Assembly (NCBI GenBank): GCA_964650735.1
Contig: CAZYUT010000025.1
Coordinates: 1-22,014 of the forward strand
Length of the DNA: 22,014 nt
Origin: Dichotomicrobium sp964650735
Lineage (GTDB): Bacteria > Pseudomonadota > Alphaproteobacteria > Rhizobiales > Rhodomicrobiaceae
Direction: 5' to 3'
Under the pieces are notes generated by a model. It was not told the origin of the DNA, did not search any database, and saw only the letters and a program-made list of their open reading frames with translations. Made by a program: the position numbers and the translations under genes. Positions 1-6,729 of this stretch are shown here, one piece after another. How positions within the stretch are numbered: the stretch's first letter is position 1; each line of letters starts with the position of its first letter.

Positions 1-346
1 CGGAGTAGCAGACGATGCCGGATGGCCGGTATGCCCACTCCTCAAGGTAATGATCCAGCATGTTCTTGAGCGCGGGCGGGATGCCGTGGTTGTACTCGCC
101 GGAGACGATGATGAAGCCGTCCGCTTCCTGGATGACGCCCGCGATGCGATCCATGAAAGCGGGCGCTTCGCCGGGGCCGTACTCCTTGTACATTCGGTCG
201 AGCAGCGGGAAAGGTTCCTCCATCGCGTCGATGAGCTGGACCGTGTGCCCGCGCGCCTCGAACTGGGTCTTCACGAAGCGGGCAGCCTTGATCCCCTGCC
301 TGTGGTGGCGCACCGAGCCATAGAACATCGCGAAGTTGAGCGGCAT
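1..346 (-). CDS. NADPH-dependent FMN reductase family protein (3' end cut by window)
   Basis: About 115 N-terminal residues are visible; the gene runs off the left edge. The protein opens with a beta strand ending in GSVR, the phosphate-binding loop of flavodoxin-fold NADPH-dependent FMN reductases. It later shows EYNHGIPPALKNMLDH, which matches the family signature around the flavin and dimer contact. Such enzymes are cytoplasmic and move electrons from NAD(P)H to FMN or quinones; the substrate cannot be told here. The ATG at 344-346 has a strong GGAGG ribosome site just upstream (350-355 region on the minus strand). The dehydrogenase gene ends 31 bases upstream on the same strand, so the two are probably one redox operon. 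Confidence 0.85.
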   Translation of the reverse strand, partial: MPLNFAMFYGSVRHHRQGIKAARFVKTQFEARGHTVQLIDAMEEPFPLLDRMYKEYGPGEAPAFMDRIAGVIQEADGFIIVSGEYNHGIPPALKNMLDHYLEEWAYRPSGIVCYS

Positions 347-377
347 TGCATCCTCCTTTTCAGTTGCCGGTGCCGCG

Positions 378-1043
378 TTACCACGGCAGCTGGCTGCCGT
401 CCGCGTGCCAGAAGGTGCCGGTCTGATCCATGCCAAGTGCGTCAAGCCGCTGGATCAGCCCGCGCGCCGACTCGTCCGGGCCGATGTGTCCGCGTCCGCC
501 GGTCATCTCGGTCTGCACGAAGCCGGGATGCAGCAGGAACACGGCGACCCCAAGCGACTTCAGGTCATGCGCGAGGTTGACGCCGGCCATGTTCACTGCG
601 GCCTTCGATATCCGGTAGCCGTAGTTGCCCCCGGAGGTGTTGTCCGCCATCGAGCCGACGCGGCTGGACAGGATGCCGATTTTGCCGCCGGACTTCATGA
701 ACGGCGCGAACGCACGCGCGACGCGCAGCGGGCCGAGCGTGTTCACCTCGAACTGTTCGCGCAGCGTGTCCCAGTCGAGCGTGTCGAGATTGTCGCCCTT
801 GAGGATGCCGGAGACGTGCACGAGGACATCCACCGGGCCGTTCGCCTTCACAGCGGCGGTAAAGCGCTCCACCGAGCTGTCATCCGTAACCTCCACATTC
901 TCGTGCACTTCCGCGCCGGTCTCCCGCAGCTCTGGGCTGGCCGCGCGGCAAGCGGCCACAACATCTTCGCCGCGGCCCTTCAACTGGCGGGTCAGTTCGA
1001 GCCCGATCCCCCGATTCGCGCCAACGATCACGTATCGCGCCAT
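378..1043 (-). CDS. Short-chain dehydrogenase/reductase (SDR) family protein
   Basis: A 221-residue classical SDR with a Rossmann fold. The dinucleotide-binding motif GANRGIG is at residues 8-14. The catalytic YxxxK is Tyr143 and Lys147, with Ser126/Ser127 in front of it, and the HPGFVQTEM stretch follows as in C-factor/carbonyl-reductase-like SDRs. It is probably a soluble NAD(P)H-dependent oxidoreductase; the substrate is unknown. The length is slightly short for the family (usually about 250) but complete. The ATG start has an AGGAG site about eight bases upstream on the minus strand. It is the first gene of a likely two-gene operon with the FMN reductase. The 223 bases between it and the divergent gene at 1267 must hold promoters for both, but I see no convincing hexamers. 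Confidence 0.88.
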   Translation of the reverse strand: MARYVIVGANRGIGLELTRQLKGRGEDVVAACRAASPELRETGAEVHENVEVTDDSSVERFTAAVKANGPVDVLVHVSGILKGDNLDTLDWDTLREQFEVNTLGPLRVARAFAPFMKSGGKIGILSSRVGSMADNTSGGNYGYRISKAAVNMAGVNLAHDLKSLGVAVFLLHPGFVQTEMTGGRGHIGPDESARGLIQRLDALGMDQTGTFWHADGSQLPW

Positions 1044-1266
1044 AATTGGTCTCCTCGTATCCGGTTTCGCGCTCTTCGCGCGTCGAAGGGGCTTAACGCG
1101 AGTCTAGCGTTTCGCGTTGCAGCATGAAAGTTTTAGCGGCCCGCCGGGGGCGGCAATGACGCAGGCGTGACTCAGTCCTATGTGGAAAAGTTCGCTCGGC
1201 GCGGGCGAAAGGCCGCCGCATGGTATCCTTGGTTCGATTCGGCAATGGAAGCGGGGGAGCAGGCAC

Positions 1267-2079
1267 ATGGCAGTCGCCGAGAAAGCGCCGGAGGCAGGCG
1301 GCCCGTCAGCGAAAGGCTCGACGAAGGACTGGGTCCGTTACGAAGTCGATCTGTGGTGGACCGACCTCAACCCGACGGAGATCGGCATCTATCAGCATTC
1401 GCGTCACCGCGCGAAATCGCGCCAGTTCTCGACGGACAGTGACATTTTCGGCGAGGTGAAGGAGGACGGGCAGCGCACGCATCTCATCAGCTACCGCGAG
1501 GGCGCTTGGGACAAAACCGAAGGCATGGAGCGGAGGCTGGTCATCAAGCTGTTCTCGGCGTCGATGACCTGGCGCGCGACGATGGATCTGATGGTGGGGC
1601 GCAGCCTGCAGCTTTCCTTCGGCGCTGGCGGTTTTCCGGTTACGGCGTTTTCGGTGAATGTCGCCGGTCACAACCAGATCGTCCATGTTGAACGCACCGC
1701 GCGGAAGTGGCCGGGTTTCCCCGAGAAGTTCTCGTTTTTCATCCTCAAGGATGGCCAGCCGCTCCTCTACAAGCTGCGCCGGCACTGGATCAGCATCGGG
1801 CCAGACTACTCGCTCTACGACCACAACAACGAGCGCGTCGGCACCCTCAATGGCAAGCTGGTGACGCTGGGCGGACACTGGGACGTGAAGCTGCGCGCCG
1901 ATCACGACGACCGCATCCTCAACTGCGTCCTGCAGCTCTTCTGCGCGATGTTGCGCTTCAACAGGGCTTGCCGCCAGCACGTCGAGGATCTCGTGCATCG
2001 CATGGAGAGGCGGGAGTTGAGCCCGCAACTCGCGCATCACGAGGTCGATCTGTATCTGAACCCGCGGCGCGTGCGCTGA
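1267..2079 (+). CDS. Unrecognised 270-residue protein, possibly LURP-one/tubby-like fold
   Basis: I do not firmly recognise this protein. It is soluble, without a signal peptide or membrane span, rich in aromatic and charged residues, and strand-like through most of its length. The middle reads as alternating strands with a turn of the type DGQPL...YKLRRHW...DYSLYDHNNERVGTL, which loosely resembles LURP-one/scramblase-like barrels. The C-terminal 60 residues are helical with two cysteines (NCVLQLFCAM). The start is the ATG at 1267, which has GGGAG seven bases upstream. An in-frame ATG at 1180 is possible but would add 29 residues of unrelated-looking sequence. It ends three bases before the convergent transpeptidase gene. 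The coding call is firm; the fold is a guess. Confidence 0.72.
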   Translation: MAVAEKAPEAGGPSAKGSTKDWVRYEVDLWWTDLNPTEIGIYQHSRHRAKSRQFSTDSDIFGEVKEDGQRTHLISYREGAWDKTEGMERRLVIKLFSASMTWRATMDLMVGRSLQLSFGAGGFPVTAFSVNVAGHNQIVHVERTARKWPGFPEKFSFFILKDGQPLLYKLRRHWISIGPDYSLYDHNNERVGTLNGKLVTLGGHWDVKLRADHDDRILNCVLQLFCAMLRFNRACRQHVEDLVHRMERRELSPQLAHHEVDLYLNPRRVR

Positions 2080-2082
2080 AGC

Positions 2083-2604
2083 TCAATCGCTCACTCGCAC
2101 CTTTGAGCCCCTGCCAGAGGCGGCCAGCAGCTTGCGCAGATCGGTTTCGCGCAAAGCAATACAGCCTTCGGTGGGCGGGAAGCCGGGCGCAGCGAGATGC
2201 ATGAAAATGGCGCTGCCCCGGCCTCGGATGCGCGAATTATCGTTGTAGCCAAGCACAACGACGAGATCGTACAGATGGTCGTCTCGCCATAGCACCTCGT
2301 GGCCGGCGGAATAGGGCAGGCGCACAAGACGGTTGTAGTTGCGGTCGCGCGGGTCATCGCACCAGCCATCACGCGGGCGTATGGGAGAGACCGGCAACCC
2401 CGTCAGCGGGCGCGCAACACGGTCTGCCCGATAGAACACTTCGCGCATCGGCCAGACGCCGATTGGCGTTGCGCCGTCGCCCTCGCGCTTCAGCGCCCGC
2501 CGCCCCCCACGCCCCAGCGAACACGGCAGCCGCAGCGGCCCCGTCGCGGCGATCCCCCGCTGCGCAGCGAGCGCACGCGCATGAATACTCACGTAGAGTT
2601 GCAT
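2083..2604 (-). CDS. L,D-transpeptidase (YkuD) family protein
   Basis: A 173-residue protein with the YkuD signature. GDGATPIG is at residues 42-49, the catalytic His136 lies in IFMHLA, and PPTEGCIAL carries the catalytic Cys148. In the family this cysteine forms an acyl-enzyme with peptidoglycan stem peptides to make 3-3 crosslinks or attach proteins. There is no clear signal peptide or LysM domain, so how it reaches the periplasm is unclear. The same compact architecture is common in alphaproteobacteria. The ATG at 2602-2604 has only a weak ribosome site. The gene is divergent from the response regulator (110 bases between starts) and convergent with the unknown gene ending at 2079. Confidence 0.9.
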   Translation of the reverse strand: MQLYVSIHARALAAQRGIAATGPLRLPCSLGRGGRRALKREGDGATPIGVWPMREVFYRADRVARPLTGLPVSPIRPRDGWCDDPRDRNYNRLVRLPYSAGHEVLWRDDHLYDLVVVLGYNDNSRIRGRGSAIFMHLAAPGFPPTEGCIALRETDLRKLLAASGRGSKVRVSD

Positions 2605-2714
2605 ATCCGCGATCGACCTTTCATCCCGTTTGGCAGTGCAGCATATTGCTTTACGTTTTGTCGCAGCCTAAATCGAGACCGAGGTCGGCAGAAGCGAGTT
2701 CGGGAGAGCGCATA

Positions 2715-3401
2715 ATGAGCACGGCGCGTCATATTCTGGTGGTGGATGATGACGAGGATTTGCGGGATTCGCTCGCTGAACAACTTGCTCTGCATGAGGA
2801 GTTCGAAACCGAAATCGCCGGGAATGCCCGCGAGGCCATGGACAAGCTGAAGAGCCAGCGGGTCGATCTCGTTCTGCTCGACGTCGGGCTGCCGGACATG
2901 GACGGTCGCGAAGCCTGCAAGCTTATGCGCAAAAACGGCTTCAAAGGCCCGATCATCATGCTCACCGCGCAAGACACGGATTCCGACATGATCCTCGGGC
3001 TGGAATCGGGCGCGAATGACTATGTCACCAAGCCTTTCCGCATCGCCGTGCTGCTGGCCAGGATCCGCGCCCAGTTACGCCAGCACGAGCAAAGCGAGGA
3101 TGCGGTCTTCACCATCGGCCCGTACACTTTCAAGCCGGCAAGCAAGGTGCTGGTCGACCAGTCGGGCCGGAAGATTCGCTTGACCGAAAAAGAAACTGCT
3201 ATTCTCAAATACCTGTACCGCGCCGGGGAGGCTGTCATCACACGCGACGTGCTATTGCACGAGGTGTGGGGCTATAACGCCGGCGTCACGACCCACACGC
3301 TGGAGACGCACATCTACCGGCTGCGGCAGAAGATCGAGCAGGACCCGTCGAACGCCGAACTGCTTGTTACAGAATCTGGCGGCTACAAACTCATGCCGTG
3401 A
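2715..3401 (+). CDS. OmpR/PhoB-family response regulator (orphan)
   Basis: A 228-residue two-domain regulator. The receiver domain (about 5-120) has the acidic cluster at 11-13, phospho-acceptor Asp56 in LLDVGLPDMDG, Thr84 in MLTA and Lys106 in YVTKPF. The C-terminal winged-helix DNA-binding domain (about 125-228) shows LTEKE, then the recognition-helix region THTLETHIYRLRQKI, then GGYKLMP at the end. Phosphorylation of Asp56 should drive dimerisation and promoter binding. No sensor kinase gene is in the window, so its partner is elsewhere. The start is the ATG at 2715, in front of MSTARHILVVDDD; an upstream in-frame extension is low-complexity and runs antisense over the transpeptidase. The cNMP-like gene follows after 68 bases and may be cotranscribed. 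Confidence 0.93.
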   Translation: MSTARHILVVDDDEDLRDSLAEQLALHEEFETEIAGNAREAMDKLKSQRVDLVLLDVGLPDMDGREACKLMRKNGFKGPIIMLTAQDTDSDMILGLESGANDYVTKPFRIAVLLARIRAQLRQHEQSEDAVFTIGPYTFKPASKVLVDQSGRKIRLTEKETAILKYLYRAGEAVITRDVLLHEVWGYNAGVTTHTLETHIYRLRQKIEQDPSNAELLVTESGGYKLMP

Positions 3402-3469
3402 ATCGTCCCGCGCCTTGGCTTGCCACTCGCTGCCGACTCACCCCATCCTGACCTGAGATGGGGGACTGC

Positions 3470-3955
3470 ATGACAAATGAAGCACAGGATTTGCTGGACC
3501 AGGTCCAGCTCTTTAAGGGGCTGTCCGCGACCCAGTTGGCGGCCATTTTAGAGTGTGGCGACATGGCGTCGTTCGATCAGGGGCACGCGCTCACACAGGC
3601 CGATGAGCCGGGGACACAGGCATTTCTCGTTGTATCAGGATCAGTGATGGTCGCCGATGCCAACGCGCCAGCGGGTTTCCAGGAACCGCTAGGCCCGGGC
3701 ACGCTGATTGGCGAGCTGGTCATGCTCACTGAAGTTTCCTATGCGGCCACCGTCGTGGCGGCAGAACCAGTGCAGGCGCTTGCGATCACGCGAGAGGCGC
3801 TTTATCAGGTGATGGAGGTCGATCCGTCGATCGCCGAGCACTTTTCCGCGAAACTGGTTCGCCGTCTGTCGAACCTTGCGGATGATCTGCGCGCCGTGGA
3901 CGACCGTTTCGAGGCGCTGGAAAACTCGCTCCAGCGCGCGGCGGACGCTGCATAA
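3470..3955 (+). CDS. Stand-alone cyclic-nucleotide-binding-like domain protein
   Basis: A 161-residue protein that is one CRP-type cNMP-binding beta barrel (about 10-120) followed by a helical tail (125-161). There is no helix-turn-helix, so it is not a CRP/FNR transcription factor. The phosphate-binding cassette is recognisable at 78-96: GTLIGELVML then SYAATVVA, with Gly81 and Glu82. The position that normally holds the arginine that grips the cyclic phosphate is Tyr91. It may therefore bind another ligand or act as a protein-interaction module. The ATG at 3470 is preferred over the one at 3458 because a GGGG-rich ribosome site sits just upstream. It ends one base before the convergent xthA stop. 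In related genomes I recall this gene beside xthA and a response regulator, as here. Confidence 0.87.
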   Translation: MTNEAQDLLDQVQLFKGLSATQLAAILECGDMASFDQGHALTQADEPGTQAFLVVSGSVMVADANAPAGFQEPLGPGTLIGELVMLTEVSYAATVVAAEPVQALAITREALYQVMEVDPSIAEHFSAKLVRRLSNLADDLRAVDDRFEALENSLQRAADAA

Positions 3956-3956
3956 C

Positions 3957-4769
3957 TCATCCCAGATCAATGTCGAGGATGACCGGGACGTGGTCAGAAG
4001 GCTTTTCCCAGCCTCGTGCATCCTTGACCACCTCCACCCCTTTGGCCCGCTCTTCCAGGTCCGGCGAAGTCCAGATGTGATCCAGCCGCCGGCCGCGGTC
4101 CGATGCGCGCCAGTCCCGCGCACGGTAGCTCCACCAAGTGTAGAGCTTTTCCTCGGGCGGAATGAAGCGGCGAACGGGGTCTACCCATGGCCGGGTTCGC
4201 TGCACGGCCATCAGGTGCTCGACCTCGACCGGCGTGTGGCTGACGACCTTCAGCATCTGCTTATGCGACCAGACGTCGGTTTCCAGCGGCGCGACGTTCA
4301 GGTCGCCCGTGAGGATCATCGGGCCATTCGCCGCCATCTCCGGCTTTTCGAGCCAGCGGCGCATCGCCTGCAGGTAGTCGAGCTTCTGACGGAATTTGGG
4401 ATTGGCGTCGGGGTCGGGGATATCGCCGCCCGCCGGGACGTAGAAGTTGTGGACAACCGGCTGAAGGGTCGGCGCGTCAACCCGCACGGCGAGATGCCGC
4501 GTGTGCCCGCTGGCGTCCAGGTCTTCGGCGAGGACCCGCGCGATGGGCACGCGCGAAAGGACGGCGACGCCGTTATACCCCTTCTCGCCATGCAGCTCGG
4601 CATGCGGCAGCCCCAGTTCGGCAAGTTCCGCGCGCGGGAACAGCTCGTTGGGGCACTTGGTTTCCTGCAGGCACAGGACGTCCGGCCGATACTCGGCAAC
4701 GAGCCGCTGCACCAGTGGCAAACGCAGTCGTACGGAATTTATATTCCATGTCGCGAGCCGGAGGATCAT
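3957..4769 (-). CDS. xthA: Exodeoxyribonuclease III (AP endonuclease)
   Basis: A 270-residue member of the endonuclease/exonuclease/phosphatase family, the normal length for ExoIII. Visible active-site motifs are NINSVR (10-14 region), LQETK with metal-binding Glu36, YVPAGG, TGDLNVAP with Asp156 and Asn158, LDHIW with Asp230, and SDHVPV with Asp259/His260. It cleaves DNA 5' to abasic sites and removes nucleotides 3' to 5' in base-excision repair, in the cytoplasm. The ATG at 4767-4769 opens MILRLATWN, the usual ExoIII N-terminus; the ribosome site is weak. The gene is convergent with the cNMP-like gene. On its own strand it lies downstream of the candidate sRNA and that RNA's terminator, so it probably has its own promoter. 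Confidence 0.95.
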   Translation of the reverse strand: MILRLATWNINSVRLRLPLVQRLVAEYRPDVLCLQETKCPNELFPRAELAELGLPHAELHGEKGYNGVAVLSRVPIARVLAEDLDASGHTRHLAVRVDAPTLQPVVHNFYVPAGGDIPDPDANPKFRQKLDYLQAMRRWLEKPEMAANGPMILTGDLNVAPLETDVWSHKQMLKVVSHTPVEVEHLMAVQRTRPWVDPVRRFIPPEEKLYTWWSYRARDWRASDRGRRLDHIWTSPDLEERAKGVEVVKDARGWEKPSDHVPVILDIDLG

Positions 4770-4827
4770 GCCTGCGAGTTAAGGCCGGGCCCGGGGGCGC
4801 GTCCAGAGCCGCTTAGCGCATAGGCAC

Positions 4828-4865
4828 AAAAAAAGGGCGCCCAACCCCGGCGATGGTTGGGCGCC
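4828..4865 (-). terminator. Rho-independent terminator, minus strand
   Basis: A perfect 11-bp GC-rich inverted repeat (4836-4846 with 4855-4865) around an 8-base loop, followed on the minus strand by seven T residues (4834-4828). There is no T run on the other side, so it works for minus-strand transcripts only. No minus-strand protein gene lies immediately upstream of it, which is the main argument for a small RNA here. Confidence 0.85.
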
Positions 4866-4973
4866 TATGTGCGTTACTACGCGGTGCGCCGGGAGGGATG
4901 CCGGCGCGGGAACGGATAAGCCGTCGGCTAGACGGGGGGGCACTACCGATGGTGATTGGCTTATCCGATCGAC
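4828..4973 (-). ncRNA. Candidate small RNA with C-rich (anti-Shine-Dalgarno-like) loops
   Basis: Reading the minus strand from about 4973, three hairpins follow in order. The first is a perfect 10-bp stem pairing 4958-4967 with 4913-4922 around a 35-base loop that contains seven consecutive C residues (4934-4940). The second is a perfect 7-bp GC stem pairing 4901-4907 with 4886-4892; its loop reads CAUCCCUC. The third is an 11-bp terminator stem followed by seven U residues. The C-rich loops could pair with Shine-Dalgarno sequences, a strategy known from alphaproteobacterial sRNAs with CCUCC-type loops. I do not recognise the Rfam family. It does not show the closing end-to-end pairing of 6S RNA. 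The roughly 146-nucleotide length and the start are inferred from the promoter guess. Confidence 0.55.
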
Positions 4974-4979
4974 AAAAAA

Positions 4980-5009
4980 ACAATAGCACAGAACTTTTTG
5001 CCTTGGGAA
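4980..5009 (-). promoter_or_regulatory. Possible promoter of the candidate sRNA
   Basis: On the minus strand a TATTGT -10-like hexamer (4985-4980) follows an AT-rich stretch. The best -35 at a usable distance is a weak TTCCCA (5009-5004, 18-base spacer). A start about seven bases downstream would fall near 4973, just before the first hairpin. The -35 match is poor, so this is tentative. Confidence 0.3.
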
Positions 5010-5166
5010 GGGGAAAAATCAAAAAATTTTGCTTGACAGTGCCCGAACAGCAAAAGTCACAGGCCGCGGCCATCGTTCTAGCGATAAGGTCTTGGAGCGC
5101 CGGTTTGCCAAGGTCTGGTCCCTCCGCTAGCCTGCTGCGCGATGAGGCCACCCGGCGAAGAACCGC

Positions 5167-6729
5167 ATGAAGCAAGACGACGCTCTCGACATTCTGAAGA
5201 CAGGCGCCTCGGTGTTCCTGACCGGCGAGCCGGGCAGCGGCAAGACGCACACGGTGAACCGCTATGTCGAGTATCTCCGCGCCTGCGGCCTGGAGCCAGC
5301 GATCACAGCGTCCACCGGCATCGCCGCGACACATATTCAGGGGCGCACGATCCACTCCTGGAGCGGGATCGGGGTGCGCCTGCCGCTGTCGCGCGGGCAG
5401 ATCGAGCGGATTGCCGAGAACCGCTATACCGCCAAGCGCATCCGGAACGCGCCAGTGCTTATCATCGACGAAATCTCCATGCTCGCGCCAGAGGTGCTGG
5501 ACGCGGTCGACATGGTCTGCCGGCACGTGCGCGGCTCGGCAGCGCCGTTCGGCGGGCTGCAGGTCGTGCTGGTCGGCGACTTCTTCCAAATCCCGCCGGT
5601 TGTGCGCAGGGACGAGCCGGCCGGCGGCCTCGGCCTCGATGCGCCGGATACCCCGCTCTTTGCGCATGGCGCGCAAGCCTGGCGCGATCTCGATCCGACG
5701 GTGTGCTATCTCACCGAGCAACACCGCCAGAGCGATCAGAGCTTTCTCGACCTGCTGAGCGCGATCCGGGCTGATGATGTTGGCCCAGCCGAGCGCAAGG
5801 CGTTGGCGGCGCGGCGCGCCGAGCCGGACGATCTGCCGCGCGACCTGACCCGGCTTTACACACATAACCGCGATGTGGACCGCATCAATCTGGCGCGGCT
5901 GGACGAAGTGCCTGGCGAAGCGCGCATTTACGGGATGCAGACGCGCGGGCCTGACCCGCTCGTCGCGGCACTCAAGCGCGGCTGCCTCACCGGCGAGGAA
6001 CTCGGCCTGAAGGAAGGCGCGGCGGTGATGTTCATCAAGAACGACCCCGGCGGACGCTATGTCAACGGCACGCTCGGGATTGTGACCGGCTTTGACGACA
6101 AGGGCTGGCCAGTGGTGCGCACGCGCGAGGGCCGGAAGGTCGTGGCCGAGCCGGTCGACTGGCAAATGGAAGAGGACGGCAAATCGGCCGCGAAGATCAC
6201 GCAAGTGCCGCTGCGGCTTGCCTGGGCGATTACCGTGCACAAGAGCCAGGGGATGTCGCTCGATGCTGCGGCGGTCGACCTGTCCCACGCGTTCGATTAT
6301 GGGCAGGGCTATGTGGCGCTGTCGCGCGTGCGCTCGCTTCAGGGGCTGCATCTGGCCGGATGGAACGAGCGGGCGCTGCGCGTTCACCCCGAGGCGCTGG
6401 CGAAGGATGAGGAGTTCCGCAGCGCGTCCGAAGCGGCGCTGGCCACGCATCACCAGCTGGAGCGCGCCGAGGTCGTTCGCCTGCACGATGAGTTCATCCG
6501 CGAGGCTGGCGGCGAGATGCGCGCGCCCGCTGCGCCGCGCACCGGCAAAAGCTTCGCCGACATCCGCAAGACCCACGCCAAAGCCTATCAGCCGTGGAGC
6601 CGCGATGAGGAGGACCGGCTGCGCGCGGCCTTCGAGCGGGGCGCGCCGGTCAGCCAGATCGCCGAGACGTTGGGGCGCAAGCCGGGCGCGATCCGCTCGC
6701 GGATGCGCAAGCTGGGGCTTATCTCGTGA
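5167..6729 (+). CDS. PIF1-like superfamily 1B DNA helicase with C-terminal SANT/HTH-like domain
   Basis: A 520-residue helicase. Walker A is GEPGSGKTHT (20-29, Lys26), and ASTGIAA (48-54) is motif Ia. Walker B is LIIDEISML (98-106, Asp101/Glu102), and VGDFFQIPPV (136-145, Gln141) is motif III. The C-terminal half has VHKSQGMS (about 357-364) and VALSR (383-387), motifs V and VI, with arginine-finger Arg387. This set is typical of PIF1/RecD-like 5'-3' helicases that act on single-stranded DNA, R-loops or G-quadruplexes. The last ~48 residues (PWSRDEEDRL to the end) form a small helical domain like SANT/Myb or HTH, probably a DNA contact. The GTG of the aminotransferase gene overlaps its stop by four bases, implying translational coupling. 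Confidence 0.92.
   Translation: MKQDDALDILKTGASVFLTGEPGSGKTHTVNRYVEYLRACGLEPAITASTGIAATHIQGRTIHSWSGIGVRLPLSRGQIERIAENRYTAKRIRNAPVLIIDEISMLAPEVLDAVDMVCRHVRGSAAPFGGLQVVLVGDFFQIPPVVRRDEPAGGLGLDAPDTPLFAHGAQAWRDLDPTVCYLTEQHRQSDQSFLDLLSAIRADDVGPAERKALAARRAEPDDLPRDLTRLYTHNRDVDRINLARLDEVPGEARIYGMQTRGPDPLVAALKRGCLTGEELGLKEGAAVMFIKNDPGGRYVNGTLGIVTGFDDKGWPVVRTREGRKVVAEPVDWQMEEDGKSAAKITQVPLRLAWAITVHKSQGMSLDAAAVDLSHAFDYGQGYVALSRVRSLQGLHLAGWNERALRVHPEALAKDEEFRSASEAALATHHQLERAEVVRLHDEFIREAGGEMRAPAAPRTGKSFADIRKTHAKAYQPWSRDEEDRLRAAFERGAPVSQIAETLGRKPGAIRSRMRKLGLIS

Larger units (their letters stand above)
4770..5166. other. 397-base gene-free region between xthA and the helicase gene
   Basis: No credible protein gene is present on either strand. 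The left half holds three stable hairpins that together look like a minus-strand small RNA (separate entry). The part at 4970-5035 is strikingly AT-rich, with several A or T runs, in contrast to the GC-rich surroundings, as expected of a promoter zone. A plus-strand TTGACA occurs at 5033-5038 but has no acceptable -10 hexamer 16-18 bases on. The remaining bases up to the helicase start show only a weak purine-rich ribosome site. Confidence 0.6.

Noticed and set aside
336..1127. 263-residue open frame on the plus strand
   Set aside because: It is antisense to a clear SDR and has no ribosome site or family motif.
4828..4973. 6S RNA as the identity of the small RNA
   Set aside because: The 5' and 3' ends do not pair to form the closing stem, and the three separate hairpins do not make the long helix with a central bubble.
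5033..5038. TTGACA as a plus-strand promoter for the helicase
   Set aside because: No acceptable -10 hexamer is found 16-18 bases downstream.
4813..6576. 587-residue open frame on the minus strand
   Set aside because: It is antisense to the helicase and covers the sRNA and its terminator. It is Arg/His/Ala-rich without any motif, as expected of the shadow of a GC-rich gene.
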